Below, piece by piece: positions 1 to 7,676 of a DNA stretch of 64,000 nucleotides (positions are counted from its first letter, which is position 1; the number at the start of each line of letters is the position of its first letter). The DNA is from Thiopontia sp013349825 (lineage in GTDB: Bacteria > Pseudomonadota > Gammaproteobacteria > GCF-002020875): assembly GCA_963981015.1 (NCBI GenBank), contig CAXCCG010000002.1, forward strand, positions 1 through 64,000, written 5' to 3'. A program made the translations under genes and the position numbers. Below the pieces are notes generated by a model. That model was not told the origin of the DNA, did no database searches, and was given only the letters and a program-made list of their open reading frames with translations.

Positions 1-95
1 TGACGAATCTGCTCATCAGTCGGCGCCGCCGTGAGTGAGGTCGCGGGTAAGGCGATCAAAATCGCAACAAAAACAGCTAACAATCGATTCAACAT
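1..95 (-). CDS. N-terminal fragment of a secreted protein, possibly a polysaccharide-export (SLBB/Wza-type) protein
   Basis: Only the first 31 codons are inside the window; the gene runs off the left edge. They start at an ATG at 95-93 and read as a signal peptide: M-L-N-R, a hydrophobic core (LLAVFVAILIALPA), then small residues (TSLTAAP) and the mature start TDEQIRQ. It lies 33 bases downstream of the Wzz-type gene on the same strand, so it is probably co-transcribed. Secreted outer-membrane export proteins with SLBB domains are common partners of Wzz-type proteins and often begin with a similar short segment after the signal peptide. The export assignment is inference from context; the signal peptide is seen directly. 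Confidence 0.5.
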   Translation of the reverse strand, partial: MLNRLLAVFVAILIALPATSLTAAPTDEQIR

Positions 96-128
96 AGTCT
101 TAAATTTCACTCTCAAGAAACAATATAA

Positions 129-1103
129 TCAGGATACCGGTGCCTCTTCCGACTCTTGCTGGTTACGCAAGAAATTCAGGAAAAAGGCAAGAAATATGGA
201 GAACATTCCCCCGAGCACTCCCCCTAGGACAACAATTAGTTTACGCTTTGGCTTACTACGGACTTCGGGAACGACAGCAGGGTCTATGACTCGAAAGGCA
301 AACTCCTCCTGTACGTTGGCCAGCATGATGGTATTGCTCTGCTTCTCGATTAATCGATAGAGAATTTGCTGCATGTCCACCACACTGGTGGATGCCAGTT
401 GGTCTTTAAGGTATTGAATACTCTTCTCGGCCTGTTCTACGGACTCTGTTTTCAGATGCTTATTGAGCCTTACAACCAGTTGATTCGCCCATTTTGCTGC
501 AAGTTGCGGATCACTCCATTCGATCGATAGGGTGACCATGCCGCTCTTTTTGTCTGTAGAAATCGATAGAATCCCACTAAATACCGCATAGGCATCCCAT
601 GCAGAGGGGATATCTTCATCACTCTCAACCAGCCACTGCCTGTTTTCAGCATCCCAGCTTTTCTCAAATAACACCGGTAGCAGTTGTTCATCTTCAATAA
701 AATGTTTCAAAAATTTACGTGACTGCAAAATGGCGATTGCCTCTTCCGTGGAACCACCTCCACCACCAAGATTGATACCCGCTATGCTGGCCAAGCCCCC
801 AAATTGCGCTGCCAGAGAGGCCATCTGACCACCCGATTCCTGCTTCACCGGAGCCAGAACCACTTCTGACTTATAGATTTCAGGCGCTTGCAAGGCATAA
901 ATAATAGCCCCTACTGTAAACAACAGGGTGACTGACAGAATCATCCATTTTTGCGCCATCAATACGCGCCACAGATCAATCAGGCTAATCTCATCTTCCG
1001 CATCATATCCCATTGGCGGATAGTAGCCATACCCTATAGGTGGTGCTGTGGGAGGCGGCTGCTGTGGTTGCTGCTGTCGATTCATCGACCCCTGTTCAGA
1101 CAT
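129..1103 (-). CDS. Wzz/chain-length-determinant family polysaccharide co-polymerase
   Basis: A 324-residue inner-membrane protein of the Wzz family, which sets chain length or assists assembly of O-antigen, capsule or exopolysaccharide. The N-terminal Wzz domain starts near residue 38 (EDEISLIDLWRVL). A first membrane helix follows at about residues 52-70, then a periplasmic region with a Gly-rich patch (NLGGGGGSTEEA) and a coiled stretch. A second helix lies near the C-terminus (about 288-312), preceded by the family's Pro-rich PAVVPEVRSKPKR segment. The cytoplasmic N-terminus is rich in Gln and Pro. There is no tyrosine-kinase domain, so this is not a full BY-kinase. It reads away from the RfaH paralogue into the truncated secreted-protein gene and marks the edge of a polysaccharide locus. 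Confidence 0.88.
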   Translation of the reverse strand: MSEQGSMNRQQQPQQPPPTAPPIGYGYYPPMGYDAEDEISLIDLWRVLMAQKWMILSVTLLFTVGAIIYALQAPEIYKSEVVLAPVKQESGGQMASLAAQFGGLASIAGINLGGGGGSTEEAIAILQSRKFLKHFIEDEQLLPVLFEKSWDAENRQWLVESDEDIPSAWDAYAVFSGILSISTDKKSGMVTLSIEWSDPQLAAKWANQLVVRLNKHLKTESVEQAEKSIQYLKDQLASTSVVDMQQILYRLIEKQSNTIMLANVQEEFAFRVIDPAVVPEVRSKPKRKLIVVLGGVLGGMFSIFLAFFLNFLRNQQESEEAPVS

Positions 1104-1191
1104 GGTTCAAGACCTTGAAATAAAAATGAGCAAAAAAAGAGTCTGGAATAATACCGGAAACTCTCCAAAAAATCTTATACAATAAACTGCT

Positions 1192-1206
1192 GTAACATTT
1201 CGTTAC
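1192..1206. promoter_or_regulatory. Short inverted repeat in the Wzz/RfaH divergent intergenic region
   Basis: The 188-base region between the divergent Wzz-type gene and the RfaH paralogue holds an inverted repeat GTAAC-ATTTC-GTTAC. It could be an operator, but no regulator can be named. I found no ops-type element (GGCGGTAGC core) on either strand of this spacer. Confidence 0.3.
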
Positions 1207-1291
1207 ATAAAATATCCCGTCCCACCCTTCACTCTCGCCCAACTCTTCAGTATCATTACATAATAATTTTCGATTTCAGGAAGAGTAAACC

Positions 1292-1825
1292 GTGAGCAGT
1301 GATGTCCAGTCCAGTAAAAAGTGGTATCTACTCGCAAGCAAACCTCGTGAAGAGAAGCGGGCACGTATCAACCTTGAACAGCAGGGGTATACCACTTATT
1401 TGCCCCTCGTACAGCGTGCCTCCCGAAGGGGCGGTAAGCGCTCTGTTCGTATTGAGCCACTCTTCCCCCGTTACCTTTTTATTCAACTGGATAAAGAGAC
1501 CGATAACTGGGCTCCCATACGATCCTCTTTCGGAGTCTCCGGTCTGGTAGGTTTTGGAATCAGGCGTAACCACTTCATCCCAATCCCGGAGACTATTATT
1601 GAACTTCTCCGCTCACACGAAGATGATTTTGGTATACACCAACTGGAAGAGGCTAATTGGTTGAAAAAAGGTGATAAAATTCGAATAACCAGTGGCCCGT
1701 TTGCAGAAATTGAGGGTATTTTCGTGATGGAAGATGGTCTGCATCGCTCCATGGTGCTGATTGAGATGATGGGAAAACAGCAGCACATCACCCTGGAAAG
1801 CAGTCAACTCGCTTCGACAAAGTAG
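1292..1825 (+). CDS. rfaH: RfaH-type transcription antiterminator (NusG paralogue)
   Basis: A 177-residue NusG-like elongation factor (E. coli RfaH has 162). RfaH-type proteins bind RNA polymerase at ops sites, suppress polarity in long polysaccharide operons and recruit ribosomes. The NGN domain is clear at about residues 10-105 (KWYLLASKPREEKRA, then LFPRYLFIQLD, then GVSGLVGFG), and a KOW-type C-terminal domain is seen at about 125-172 (GDKIRITSGPFAEIEGIF). The length and the LFPRYLF segment fit RfaH rather than housekeeping NusG. The start is GTG, with AGGAAGAG just upstream. Its stop codon directly abuts the stop codon of convergent clpB. It is divergent from the Wzz-type gene, which suggests a locus-linked activator of that polysaccharide cluster (inference). 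Confidence 0.9.
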   Translation: MSSDVQSSKKWYLLASKPREEKRARINLEQQGYTTYLPLVQRASRRGGKRSVRIEPLFPRYLFIQLDKETDNWAPIRSSFGVSGLVGFGIRRNHFIPIPETIIELLRSHEDDFGIHQLEEANWLKKGDKIRITSGPFAEIEGIFVMEDGLHRSMVLIEMMGKQQHITLESSQLASTK

Positions 1826-4402
1826 CTATTCAATAACCAGTCCCTCGCTTCCAATGTTAATCCTCACTATTGAACCCGGCAAATAATCCCCGGAGAGGAT
1901 ACTTTGTGCCAACGGGTTCTCAATCTGCTGTTGAATGGCCCGCTTCAGCGGACGGGCACCATAGACCGGATCAAACCCGGCCTCACCCAGTCGGTCTAAT
2001 ACTGCCTCACTAATCTCCAACCCAAGATCACGATCCGCCAGACGCTGATGAAGATACTGCACCTGAATGCGGGCAATAGCACGTATCTCCGTCTGCCCCA
2101 GCGGATGAAAGACCACTGACTCATCAATACGGTTGATAAACTCAGGTCGGAAGTGCGCCCCCACCGTATCCATTACTTCAGCCTTCATGGCCTCATAGTT
2201 CCCTTCACCCGAGAGCCTCTGGATCTGCTGTGAACCGAGATTGGAGGTCATCACCACCACGGTATTGCGGAAATCAACCGTACGTCCCTGCCCATCGGTG
2301 AGACGACCATCATCCAGCACCTGCAGCAGTACATTGAAGACATCCGGATGCGCCTTCTCCACCTCATCCATCAGAATCACCGAGTAGGGTTTTCTGCGCA
2401 CGGCCTCGGTCAGGTATCCCCCTTCTTCGTATCCCACATAACCAGGGGGCGCTCCAATCAGACGAGCAACCGAGTGTCTCTCCATAAACTCCGACATATC
2501 GATACGCACCATCGCCTCTTCCGTATCAAACAGGAAATGGGCCAGGGCTTTGGTCAACTCTGTTTTACCCACGCCGGTGGGACCGAGAAATAGAAAGGAG
2601 CCATTGGGGCGATTGGGATCTGCCAATCCGGCGCGGGAGCGACGAATGGCGTTGGAGACCGCCTCTACCGCCTCACATTGACCAATCACACGCTCTTTCA
2701 GTGCATCCTCCATCCGTAATAGACGATCACGCTCCCCCTCCAACATCTTGGAGACCGGGATACCGGTCCAGCGCGAAACCACCTCGGCAATCTCTTCATC
2801 CGTCACCTTATTACGTAGCAGCTGATTTTCGCTCTGATCCCCTTCCGCCTCAGATGCAGCCGTTAGCTGCTGCTCCAACGCCGGAATCTGCCCATATTGT
2901 AGTTCCGACATACGCTCCAGATTTCCAGCACGACGTGCGGTCTCCAGTTCAATACGGGCCTGCTCCAGCGCCTCTTTAATGTGGGTAGTGCCCTGTACTG
3001 CTGACTTCTCTGATTTCCAGATCTCATCCAGGTCAGAGTATTCACGCTCCAACCGGTCCAACTCCTGCTGCAGATCCACCAGCCTCTTCTTCGAGGCCTG
3101 ATCACTCTCCTTCTTCAGTGCCTCTCGTTCAATTTTGAGCTGAATCACTCTGCGGTCCAGCTTATCCATCTCCTCCGGCATGGAGTCAATCTCCATACGA
3201 ATACGTGATCCTGCCTCATCCATCAGATCAATGGCCTTGTCCGGAAGTTGGCGATCAGTGATGTACCTTTGTGACAGCGTGGCGGCTGCAACTATGGCCG
3301 GATCGGTAATATCAATGCCGTGGTGTACTTCGTAGCGCTCTTTCAAACCACGTAGAATGGCAATCGTATCTTCCACCGTAGGCTCATCCACCTGTACCTT
3401 TTGGAAACGTCGCTCCAACGCTGCATCCTTCTCTACATATTGACGATACTCATCCAGTGTAGTCGCCCCTACACAGTGCAACTCACCGCGTGCCAGTGCC
3501 GGTTTCAACATATTTCCGGCATCCATCGACCCTTCCGCTTTACCGGCACCGACCATGGTGTGGATCTCATCGATAAAGAGAATCACTTGTCCCTCCTGCT
3601 TGCTGAGATCGTTCAGCACCCCTTTGAGCCGCTCTTCAAACTCCCCCCGAAACTTGGCCCCGGCGATGAGCGCCCCCATATCAAGAGAGAGCAACCGTTT
3701 TCCCTTGATCCCCTCTGGCACCTCTCCATTGACAATACGTTGAGCCAACCCCTCAACAATCGCGGTCTTACCCACCCCCGGCTCACCAATCAGCACCGGG
3801 TTATTCTTGGTACGACGCTGCAACACCTGAATGGCCCGACGAATCTCATCATCCCGACCAATCACCGGGTCGAGCTTACCCTGTTCTGCCCGCTCAGTGA
3901 GGTCGATGGTGTATTTCTCCAGCGCCTGTCGCTGCTCCTCTGCATTGGGGTCATTGACACTCTCACCACCGCGCATCTGCTCAACCGCCTGTTTCAGCGC
4001 CCCTTTGGAACCCCCTGCATCACGCAACAGACCGGTTAAAACCCCTTTACTCTCCATCGCTGCCAGCACAAAGAGTTCAGAGGAGATATATTGATCTCCT
4101 CGCTTCTGCGCCATCTTATCGACCAGATTCATCAACTTAGACAGATCGTTAGAGAGATGCACGTCCCCTCCGACCCCCTCTACCGAAGAGAGGCGATCCA
4201 GCGCCTCACCCAGTTTTGAACGTAGTGGATTGACCTGTACACCGGCCAGAGTCAAGAGGTGACGCGTACTGCCCCCCTCCTGATCAAGCAGTGCCTGCAT
4301 CAGGTGAACAGGCTCAATAAATTGATGGTCTTTGCCAACAGCCAGAGACTGAGCATCCGCCAGCGCTGCCTGAAACTTTGTTGTCAATTTATCCATTCTC
4401 AT
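1826..4402 (-). CDS. clpB: ATP-dependent disaggregase ClpB (Hsp104 family)
   Basis: An 858-residue AAA+ chaperone that, with DnaK, extracts polypeptides from aggregates. The N domain (residues 1-145) is followed by AAA-1 with Walker A GEPGVGKTA near 206, the long coiled-coil middle domain (about 400-520), and AAA-2 with GPTGVGKTEL near 607. The C-terminus contains GARPLKRAIQQQIENPLA. Length and sequence follow E. coli ClpB throughout. I place the start at the ATG at 4402-4400 (MRMDKLTTKFQ), which matches the family N-terminus and has GGAG nine bases upstream. An upstream in-frame ATG at 4435 would add 11 unconserved residues. A sigma-32 type promoter lies just upstream. Confidence 0.98.
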   Translation of the reverse strand: MRMDKLTTKFQAALADAQSLAVGKDHQFIEPVHLMQALLDQEGGSTRHLLTLAGVQVNPLRSKLGEALDRLSSVEGVGGDVHLSNDLSKLMNLVDKMAQKRGDQYISSELFVLAAMESKGVLTGLLRDAGGSKGALKQAVEQMRGGESVNDPNAEEQRQALEKYTIDLTERAEQGKLDPVIGRDDEIRRAIQVLQRRTKNNPVLIGEPGVGKTAIVEGLAQRIVNGEVPEGIKGKRLLSLDMGALIAGAKFRGEFEERLKGVLNDLSKQEGQVILFIDEIHTMVGAGKAEGSMDAGNMLKPALARGELHCVGATTLDEYRQYVEKDAALERRFQKVQVDEPTVEDTIAILRGLKERYEVHHGIDITDPAIVAAATLSQRYITDRQLPDKAIDLMDEAGSRIRMEIDSMPEEMDKLDRRVIQLKIEREALKKESDQASKKRLVDLQQELDRLEREYSDLDEIWKSEKSAVQGTTHIKEALEQARIELETARRAGNLERMSELQYGQIPALEQQLTAASEAEGDQSENQLLRNKVTDEEIAEVVSRWTGIPVSKMLEGERDRLLRMEDALKERVIGQCEAVEAVSNAIRRSRAGLADPNRPNGSFLFLGPTGVGKTELTKALAHFLFDTEEAMVRIDMSEFMERHSVARLIGAPPGYVGYEEGGYLTEAVRRKPYSVILMDEVEKAHPDVFNVLLQVLDDGRLTDGQGRTVDFRNTVVVMTSNLGSQQIQRLSGEGNYEAMKAEVMDTVGAHFRPEFINRIDESVVFHPLGQTEIRAIARIQVQYLHQRLADRDLGLEISEAVLDRLGEAGFDPVYGARPLKRAIQQQIENPLAQSILSGDYLPGSIVRINIGSEGLVIE

Positions 4403-4440
4403 GGCTATACACTCCAGATAATCTTTTAGTTGCACAAATG

Positions 4441-4465
4441 ATGGGGGTTATTTTTCATTTTTCAA
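4441..4465 (-). promoter_or_regulatory. Sigma-32 (heat-shock) promoter of clpB
   Basis: On the minus strand, TTGAAA (4465-4460) is followed by a 13-base spacer and CCCCAT (4446-4441). This matches the known heat-shock consensus CTTGAAA-N13/14-CCCCAT closely and sits 39 bases upstream of the chosen clpB start, as expected for this heat-shock gene. Confidence 0.8.
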
Positions 4466-4483
4466 CATCCTGAAACAAACACG

Positions 4484-4489
4484 TATAAT
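4484..4489 (+). promoter_or_regulatory. Candidate -10 box for rimO, implying a leaderless mRNA
   Basis: A perfect TATAAT ends six bases before the rimO ATG at 4496. Transcription starting about seven bases past the box would begin at or next to the A of the ATG. There is no Shine-Dalgarno sequence before this ATG. The -35 region is weak (TTCAAC at 4461-4466, 17-base spacing) and overlaps the clpB heat-shock promoter on the other strand. Confidence 0.5.
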
Positions 4490-4495
4490 CCAGCC

Positions 4496-5815
4496 ATGTC
4501 TACAACCCAAAATATCGGCTTTATCAGCCTCGGTTGCCCCAAGGCCACAGTTGACTCTGAGCGCATCCTCAGCCAACTGCGTGCCGAAGGGTACCCTCTG
4601 GTCAACAGTTATGCTGCCGCTGATCTGGTAATTATTAATACCTGTGGTTTTATTGATGCCGCAATCGAAGAGTCTCTCAACACCATAGGTGAGGCGATGG
4701 AGCAAAATGGTCACGTAATCGTTACCGGCTGCCTGGGAGGGGACCGTGACAAAATCCTCAACGACTACCCTGAAGTACTGGCCATTACCGGCCCCAATGA
4801 GACCACTGCAGTAGTGGATGCCGTACATGCGGTGCTACCCCCTCCACAAGACCCATTGATTGAACTATTGCCCGACCGCGCGGTACGCCTCACCCCGAAC
4901 CACTACGCCTACCTGAAGATTGCCGAGGGGTGTAACCAGCAGTGCAGTTTCTGCATCATCCCCAATCTGCGTGGCAAACTGGTCAGTCGCCCAATGGGTG
5001 AGTTACTGAGTGAGGCCGAAAGATTGGCCGAGAGTGGCGTTAAAGAGTTACTGGTGGTCTCTCAGGATACCGCCGCCTACGGAGCCGACCTGCGTTATCG
5101 TAACGAAATTATCCGGGGGGGTATCCTCTCCACCCGTATTGCAACACTGGCAGAGGCACTGAGTAAACTGGGAATCTGGATCCGTCTTCACTACCTCTAC
5201 CCCTATCCAGTGATTGATCAACTGATCCCGATGATGGCTGAAGGGAAGATTCTCCCCTATCTTGATGTCCCCCTACAGCACGCCTCTTCCTCCATTTTAA
5301 AAGCGATGAAACGCCCGGCAGACCAGGAGAATGTACTGCGACGTATTCAACAGTGGCGAGAGATCTGTCCAGACCTCACCATTCGCAGTACCTTTATCGT
5401 TGGATTTCCCGGTGAGACCGAACAAAACTTTGGCGAACTACTCGATTTTCTGGATGCTGCCCAACTGGATCGTGCCGGGGCCTTCGCCTACTCACCGGTC
5501 GAGGGGGCCGCTGCCAACCAACTTCCCAACCCGGTTGATAATGACCTCCAACAGGATCGACTACAACAATTCATGAGCGTGCAGAGCCGTATCAGTGCAG
5601 ACAAGTTACAACAGAAGGTTGGCACACTGGAAACCATCCTCATCGACAGTGTCACCGATGAGGGGGCAATTGGTCGCACCAGAGGAGATGCCCCAGAGAT
5701 TGATGGTGAGGTGCATATTCCTGAGGCCAACCATCTCAACAGCGGTGACTTCATCCAGGTCGAGATCGTAGCAGCCGATGAGCATGACCTGGAGGGGGCA
5801 TTAGCAGAGTCATGA
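4496..5815 (+). CDS. rimO: Ribosomal protein S12 methylthiotransferase RimO
   Basis: A 439-residue radical-SAM enzyme that adds a methylthio group to the beta-carbon of the conserved Asp of ribosomal protein S12. It has an N-terminal UPF0004 domain with the auxiliary-cluster cysteines C14, C50 and C79. The radical-SAM CX3CX2C motif is C146-C150-C153 (EGCNQQCSFCIIP), and a C-terminal TRAM domain follows. The conserved start of the fold (IGFISLGCPK) begins at residue 7, so the ATG at 4496 is the natural start although it lacks a ribosome-binding site. It overlaps the next gene by ATGA. The CPKATVDSE segment replaces the more usual CPKNLVDSE, outside the catalytic cysteines. Confidence 0.97.
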   Translation: MSTTQNIGFISLGCPKATVDSERILSQLRAEGYPLVNSYAAADLVIINTCGFIDAAIEESLNTIGEAMEQNGHVIVTGCLGGDRDKILNDYPEVLAITGPNETTAVVDAVHAVLPPPQDPLIELLPDRAVRLTPNHYAYLKIAEGCNQQCSFCIIPNLRGKLVSRPMGELLSEAERLAESGVKELLVVSQDTAAYGADLRYRNEIIRGGILSTRIATLAEALSKLGIWIRLHYLYPYPVIDQLIPMMAEGKILPYLDVPLQHASSSILKAMKRPADQENVLRRIQQWREICPDLTIRSTFIVGFPGETEQNFGELLDFLDAAQLDRAGAFAYSPVEGAAANQLPNPVDNDLQQDRLQQFMSVQSRISADKLQQKVGTLETILIDSVTDEGAIGRTRGDAPEIDGEVHIPEANHLNSGDFIQVEIVAADEHDLEGALAES

Positions 5816-6495
5816 TTTTTGCCATTCTCGGTCTACTCTTTTTAGCTGCCACTATCCTTCCCCAGATCTGGGTGAAGCGGGTAATGACACAATATGATGG
5901 CCCCGACTACCGCTACGAAACCAGTGGTGGAGAGCTGGCGCGCATCCTCCTCAATCGCTATGGACTCAACCACGTCAAGCTGGAGATCACCCCAGAGGGA
6001 GACCACTACGACCCCAGAGACCAAACAGTACGACTCAGTGAATCGAACCACTCCGGACACTCTCTGACGGCCATCACCATTGCCGCACATGAGGTCGGCC
6101 ATGCCATTCAGGATGACACCGGCTATCAACCGATGGTGCTACGTTCAAAACTGGTTGGAAAGACCCAGAGTGCCGAGCGCTTGGGGGCGATGATTTTGAT
6201 GGCCTCTCCGGTGATTGCCATCCTCTCGCGCAGACCTCTTCCGGCACTGATCCTGTTTCTGGCTGGACTGATCAGCATGGGAGCACCTGTTGCAGTCCAT
6301 CTTGCTACACTACCGGTAGAGTTTGATGCCAGCTTTAACCGTGCACTGCCTATATTGAAAGCAGGCCATCACCTCAAAGAGAGCGACCAACAGGCTGCAC
6401 ACCAAATTCTCAAGGCTGCTGCCTGGACCTATGTTGCCGGTTCACTCGGCAGTCTGCTTAACTTCTGGAAATGGTTGAAGGTGATTCGCCGCTAA
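5812..6495 (+). CDS. Neutral zinc metallopeptidase, YugP/Zn_peptidase_2 family
   Basis: A 227-residue membrane protein of the YugP-like family (PF04298), whose members are putative membrane zinc peptidases of unknown substrate. The zinc motif HEVGH is at residues 93-97 (AAHEVGHAIQ). The N-terminus is a membrane helix (IFAILGLLFLAATIL), and further hydrophobic segments lie at about 120-165 and near the C-terminus. The family's hallmark LPVEFDASFNRA occurs near residue 168. It is translationally coupled to rimO by an ATGA overlap. Length is typical for the family. The function stays general. Confidence 0.88.
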   Translation: MIFAILGLLFLAATILPQIWVKRVMTQYDGPDYRYETSGGELARILLNRYGLNHVKLEITPEGDHYDPRDQTVRLSESNHSGHSLTAITIAAHEVGHAIQDDTGYQPMVLRSKLVGKTQSAERLGAMILMASPVIAILSRRPLPALILFLAGLISMGAPVAVHLATLPVEFDASFNRALPILKAGHHLKESDQQAAHQILKAAAWTYVAGSLGSLLNFWKWLKVIRR

Positions 6496-6496
6496 T

Positions 6497-6534
6497 CGCA
6501 CAACCGCAATGCATTGTCCACAAAGGGTTGTGCG
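6497..6534. terminator. Nine-base-pair hairpin between convergent genes
   Basis: CGCACAACC (6497-6505) pairs perfectly with GGTTGTGCG (6526-6534) around a 20-base loop. It sits between the convergent peptidase and DUF302 genes. No strong U-run follows on either strand, so it may be a bidirectional or mRNA-end-protecting hairpin and not a classic terminator. Confidence 0.4.
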
Positions 6535-6548
6535 CCTGATACATCTAT

Positions 6549-7031
6549 TTATTGTGTGGAAGTTTCCAGGAATCGAAGAATTTTCTGTTGATCCTGATCA
6601 ACTCGGCCCATCACCTTGGCGACCACACCCCCCATCATGGTACCTACCGTACCGGCCTTCATATTAGAGACATAGGTCTGTCCATCCTCTTTCTGGTAGA
6701 CCGCAACGGCGCACGGCATCAACAGTGCAGAGTAGCGACCGTTCTCATCTGACAGAATTGCACTGGCATGGTCTGCATTACAGAGCTCTACAATACGCAC
6801 CGGAGCACCGATCTCTTTACCGCTATGTTTCTTGACCGACCTGTTCATATTCTTCACTCCGGGCACCACCCAGCCGATCTCGGTCGCATTGAGCCGGATC
6901 TTTTCAATGGTCTCCTCCACACTATAGGGGCTGACCCGCTCATCAATCATCATCGGTTTGAGTGAACAACCAGAGATGGTAAAGGCAATGAATAGAGCAA
7001 AAAGTACTTTTAGAATAGAACCTTTCATCAT
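6549..7031 (-). CDS. DUF302-family lipoprotein
   Basis: A 160-residue protein with a lipoprotein signal: hydrophobic ILKVLFALFIAFTI, then lipobox SGC with Cys22 as the lipidation site. The rest matches the DUF302 fold, with an EETIEKIRLNATEIGW start, ELCNADHASAIL, and MPCAVAVYQKEDG. DUF302 proteins are common in sulfur-oxidising and other proteobacteria; their biochemical role is unknown. Two ATGs stand in tandem. AGGAG at 7040-7036 lies four bases before the first and seven before the second, so the second (7028) may be used. A TTGAAA-N16-TATTCT promoter is visible upstream. It is transcribed alone and faces the peptidase gene. Confidence 0.75.
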   Translation of the reverse strand: MMKGSILKVLFALFIAFTISGCSLKPMMIDERVSPYSVEETIEKIRLNATEIGWVVPGVKNMNRSVKKHSGKEIGAPVRIVELCNADHASAILSDENGRYSALLMPCAVAVYQKEDGQTYVSNMKAGTVGTMMGGVVAKVMGRVDQDQQKILRFLETSTQ

Positions 7032-7077
7032 ATTTCTCCTTATCTTTATCTATAAACCAATAAATCCTCTTAAATAT

Positions 7078-7105
7078 AGAATATAAGCAATTAATTATAT
7101 TTCAA
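7078..7105 (-). promoter_or_regulatory. Candidate sigma-70 promoter of the DUF302 lipoprotein gene
   Basis: On the minus strand, TTGAAA (7105-7100), a 16-base AT-rich spacer and TATTCT (7083-7078) lie about 47 bases upstream of the start. This is the only convincing promoter pair in the AT-rich spacer. Confidence 0.4.
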
Positions 7106-7152
7106 GTAATGATTACGAAATTTCTCTCCAATTTACCTTCGACCAATTGTGA

Positions 7153-7665
7153 TTATTTCAGGTCTGAAGGACGGGTCACACCGATCAATCGGGCACACTG
7201 GTACCCCAACATCTCACCCGCCATAGGGATCTCCAACTGTGCCAGATTGGCTGTAGTGAATCCTTTGCCATTTTCACTCAGAGGAACTCCTGCACCACTG
7301 AGCCTCTGTACTACACCTTCAAGCCCAGGATTGTGTCCCACCATCAATATACGGGTCACCTCTGCCGGCACCGCCTCAAGCAGTTCAACCAGGGTGTCTA
7401 CTGAAGCCTCATAGATTCGCGGCTCCCAATGAATGTCGGACTCATCCGTCTCCAGTTCAGCACACACCGCCAACACCGTCTCGCGAGCGCGTTGCGCAGG
7501 AGACGCCAAAATATAGTCGGGCTCTAACCCTTCTGTTGTCATCCACCGCCCCATACGGGGGGCATCCTCACTACCGCGCCGATTTAACGGGCGCTCAAAA
7601 TCACTGCTGATGCCACTCCCCCAATCTGACTTGGCATGGCGCATAATCAATAGTTGTCGACTCAT
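7153..7665 (-). CDS. sixA: SixA-type phosphohistidine phosphatase
   Basis: A 170-residue histidine-phosphatase-fold enzyme. SixA in E. coli dephosphorylates histidine-phosphorylated phosphotransfer domains and PTS components. The catalytic RH pair is at residues 9-10 (IMRHAKSDWG), and the second conserved His lies in the LMVGHNPGLEGV segment. I chose the ATG at 7665 because GGAG stands six bases upstream and the fold starts right after. An ATG at 7677, overlapping the rsmJ stop as TGATG, would add four residues. It is downstream of and coupled to rsmJ. The natural substrate cannot be read from the sequence. Confidence 0.9.
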   Translation of the reverse strand: MSRQLLIMRHAKSDWGSGISSDFERPLNRRGSEDAPRMGRWMTTEGLEPDYILASPAQRARETVLAVCAELETDESDIHWEPRIYEASVDTLVELLEAVPAEVTRILMVGHNPGLEGVVQRLSGAGVPLSENGKGFTTANLAQLEIPMAGEMLGYQCARLIGVTRPSDLK

Positions 7666-7676
7666 CTCAATCTCCA

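Noticed and set aside
1104..1291. ops element for RfaH recruitment
   Set aside because: No GGCGGTAGC-type core was found on either strand of the spacer.
3401..4039. 212-codon frame antisense to clpB
   Set aside because: Shadow of the strongly conserved clpB frame, with low-complexity composition and no family signature.
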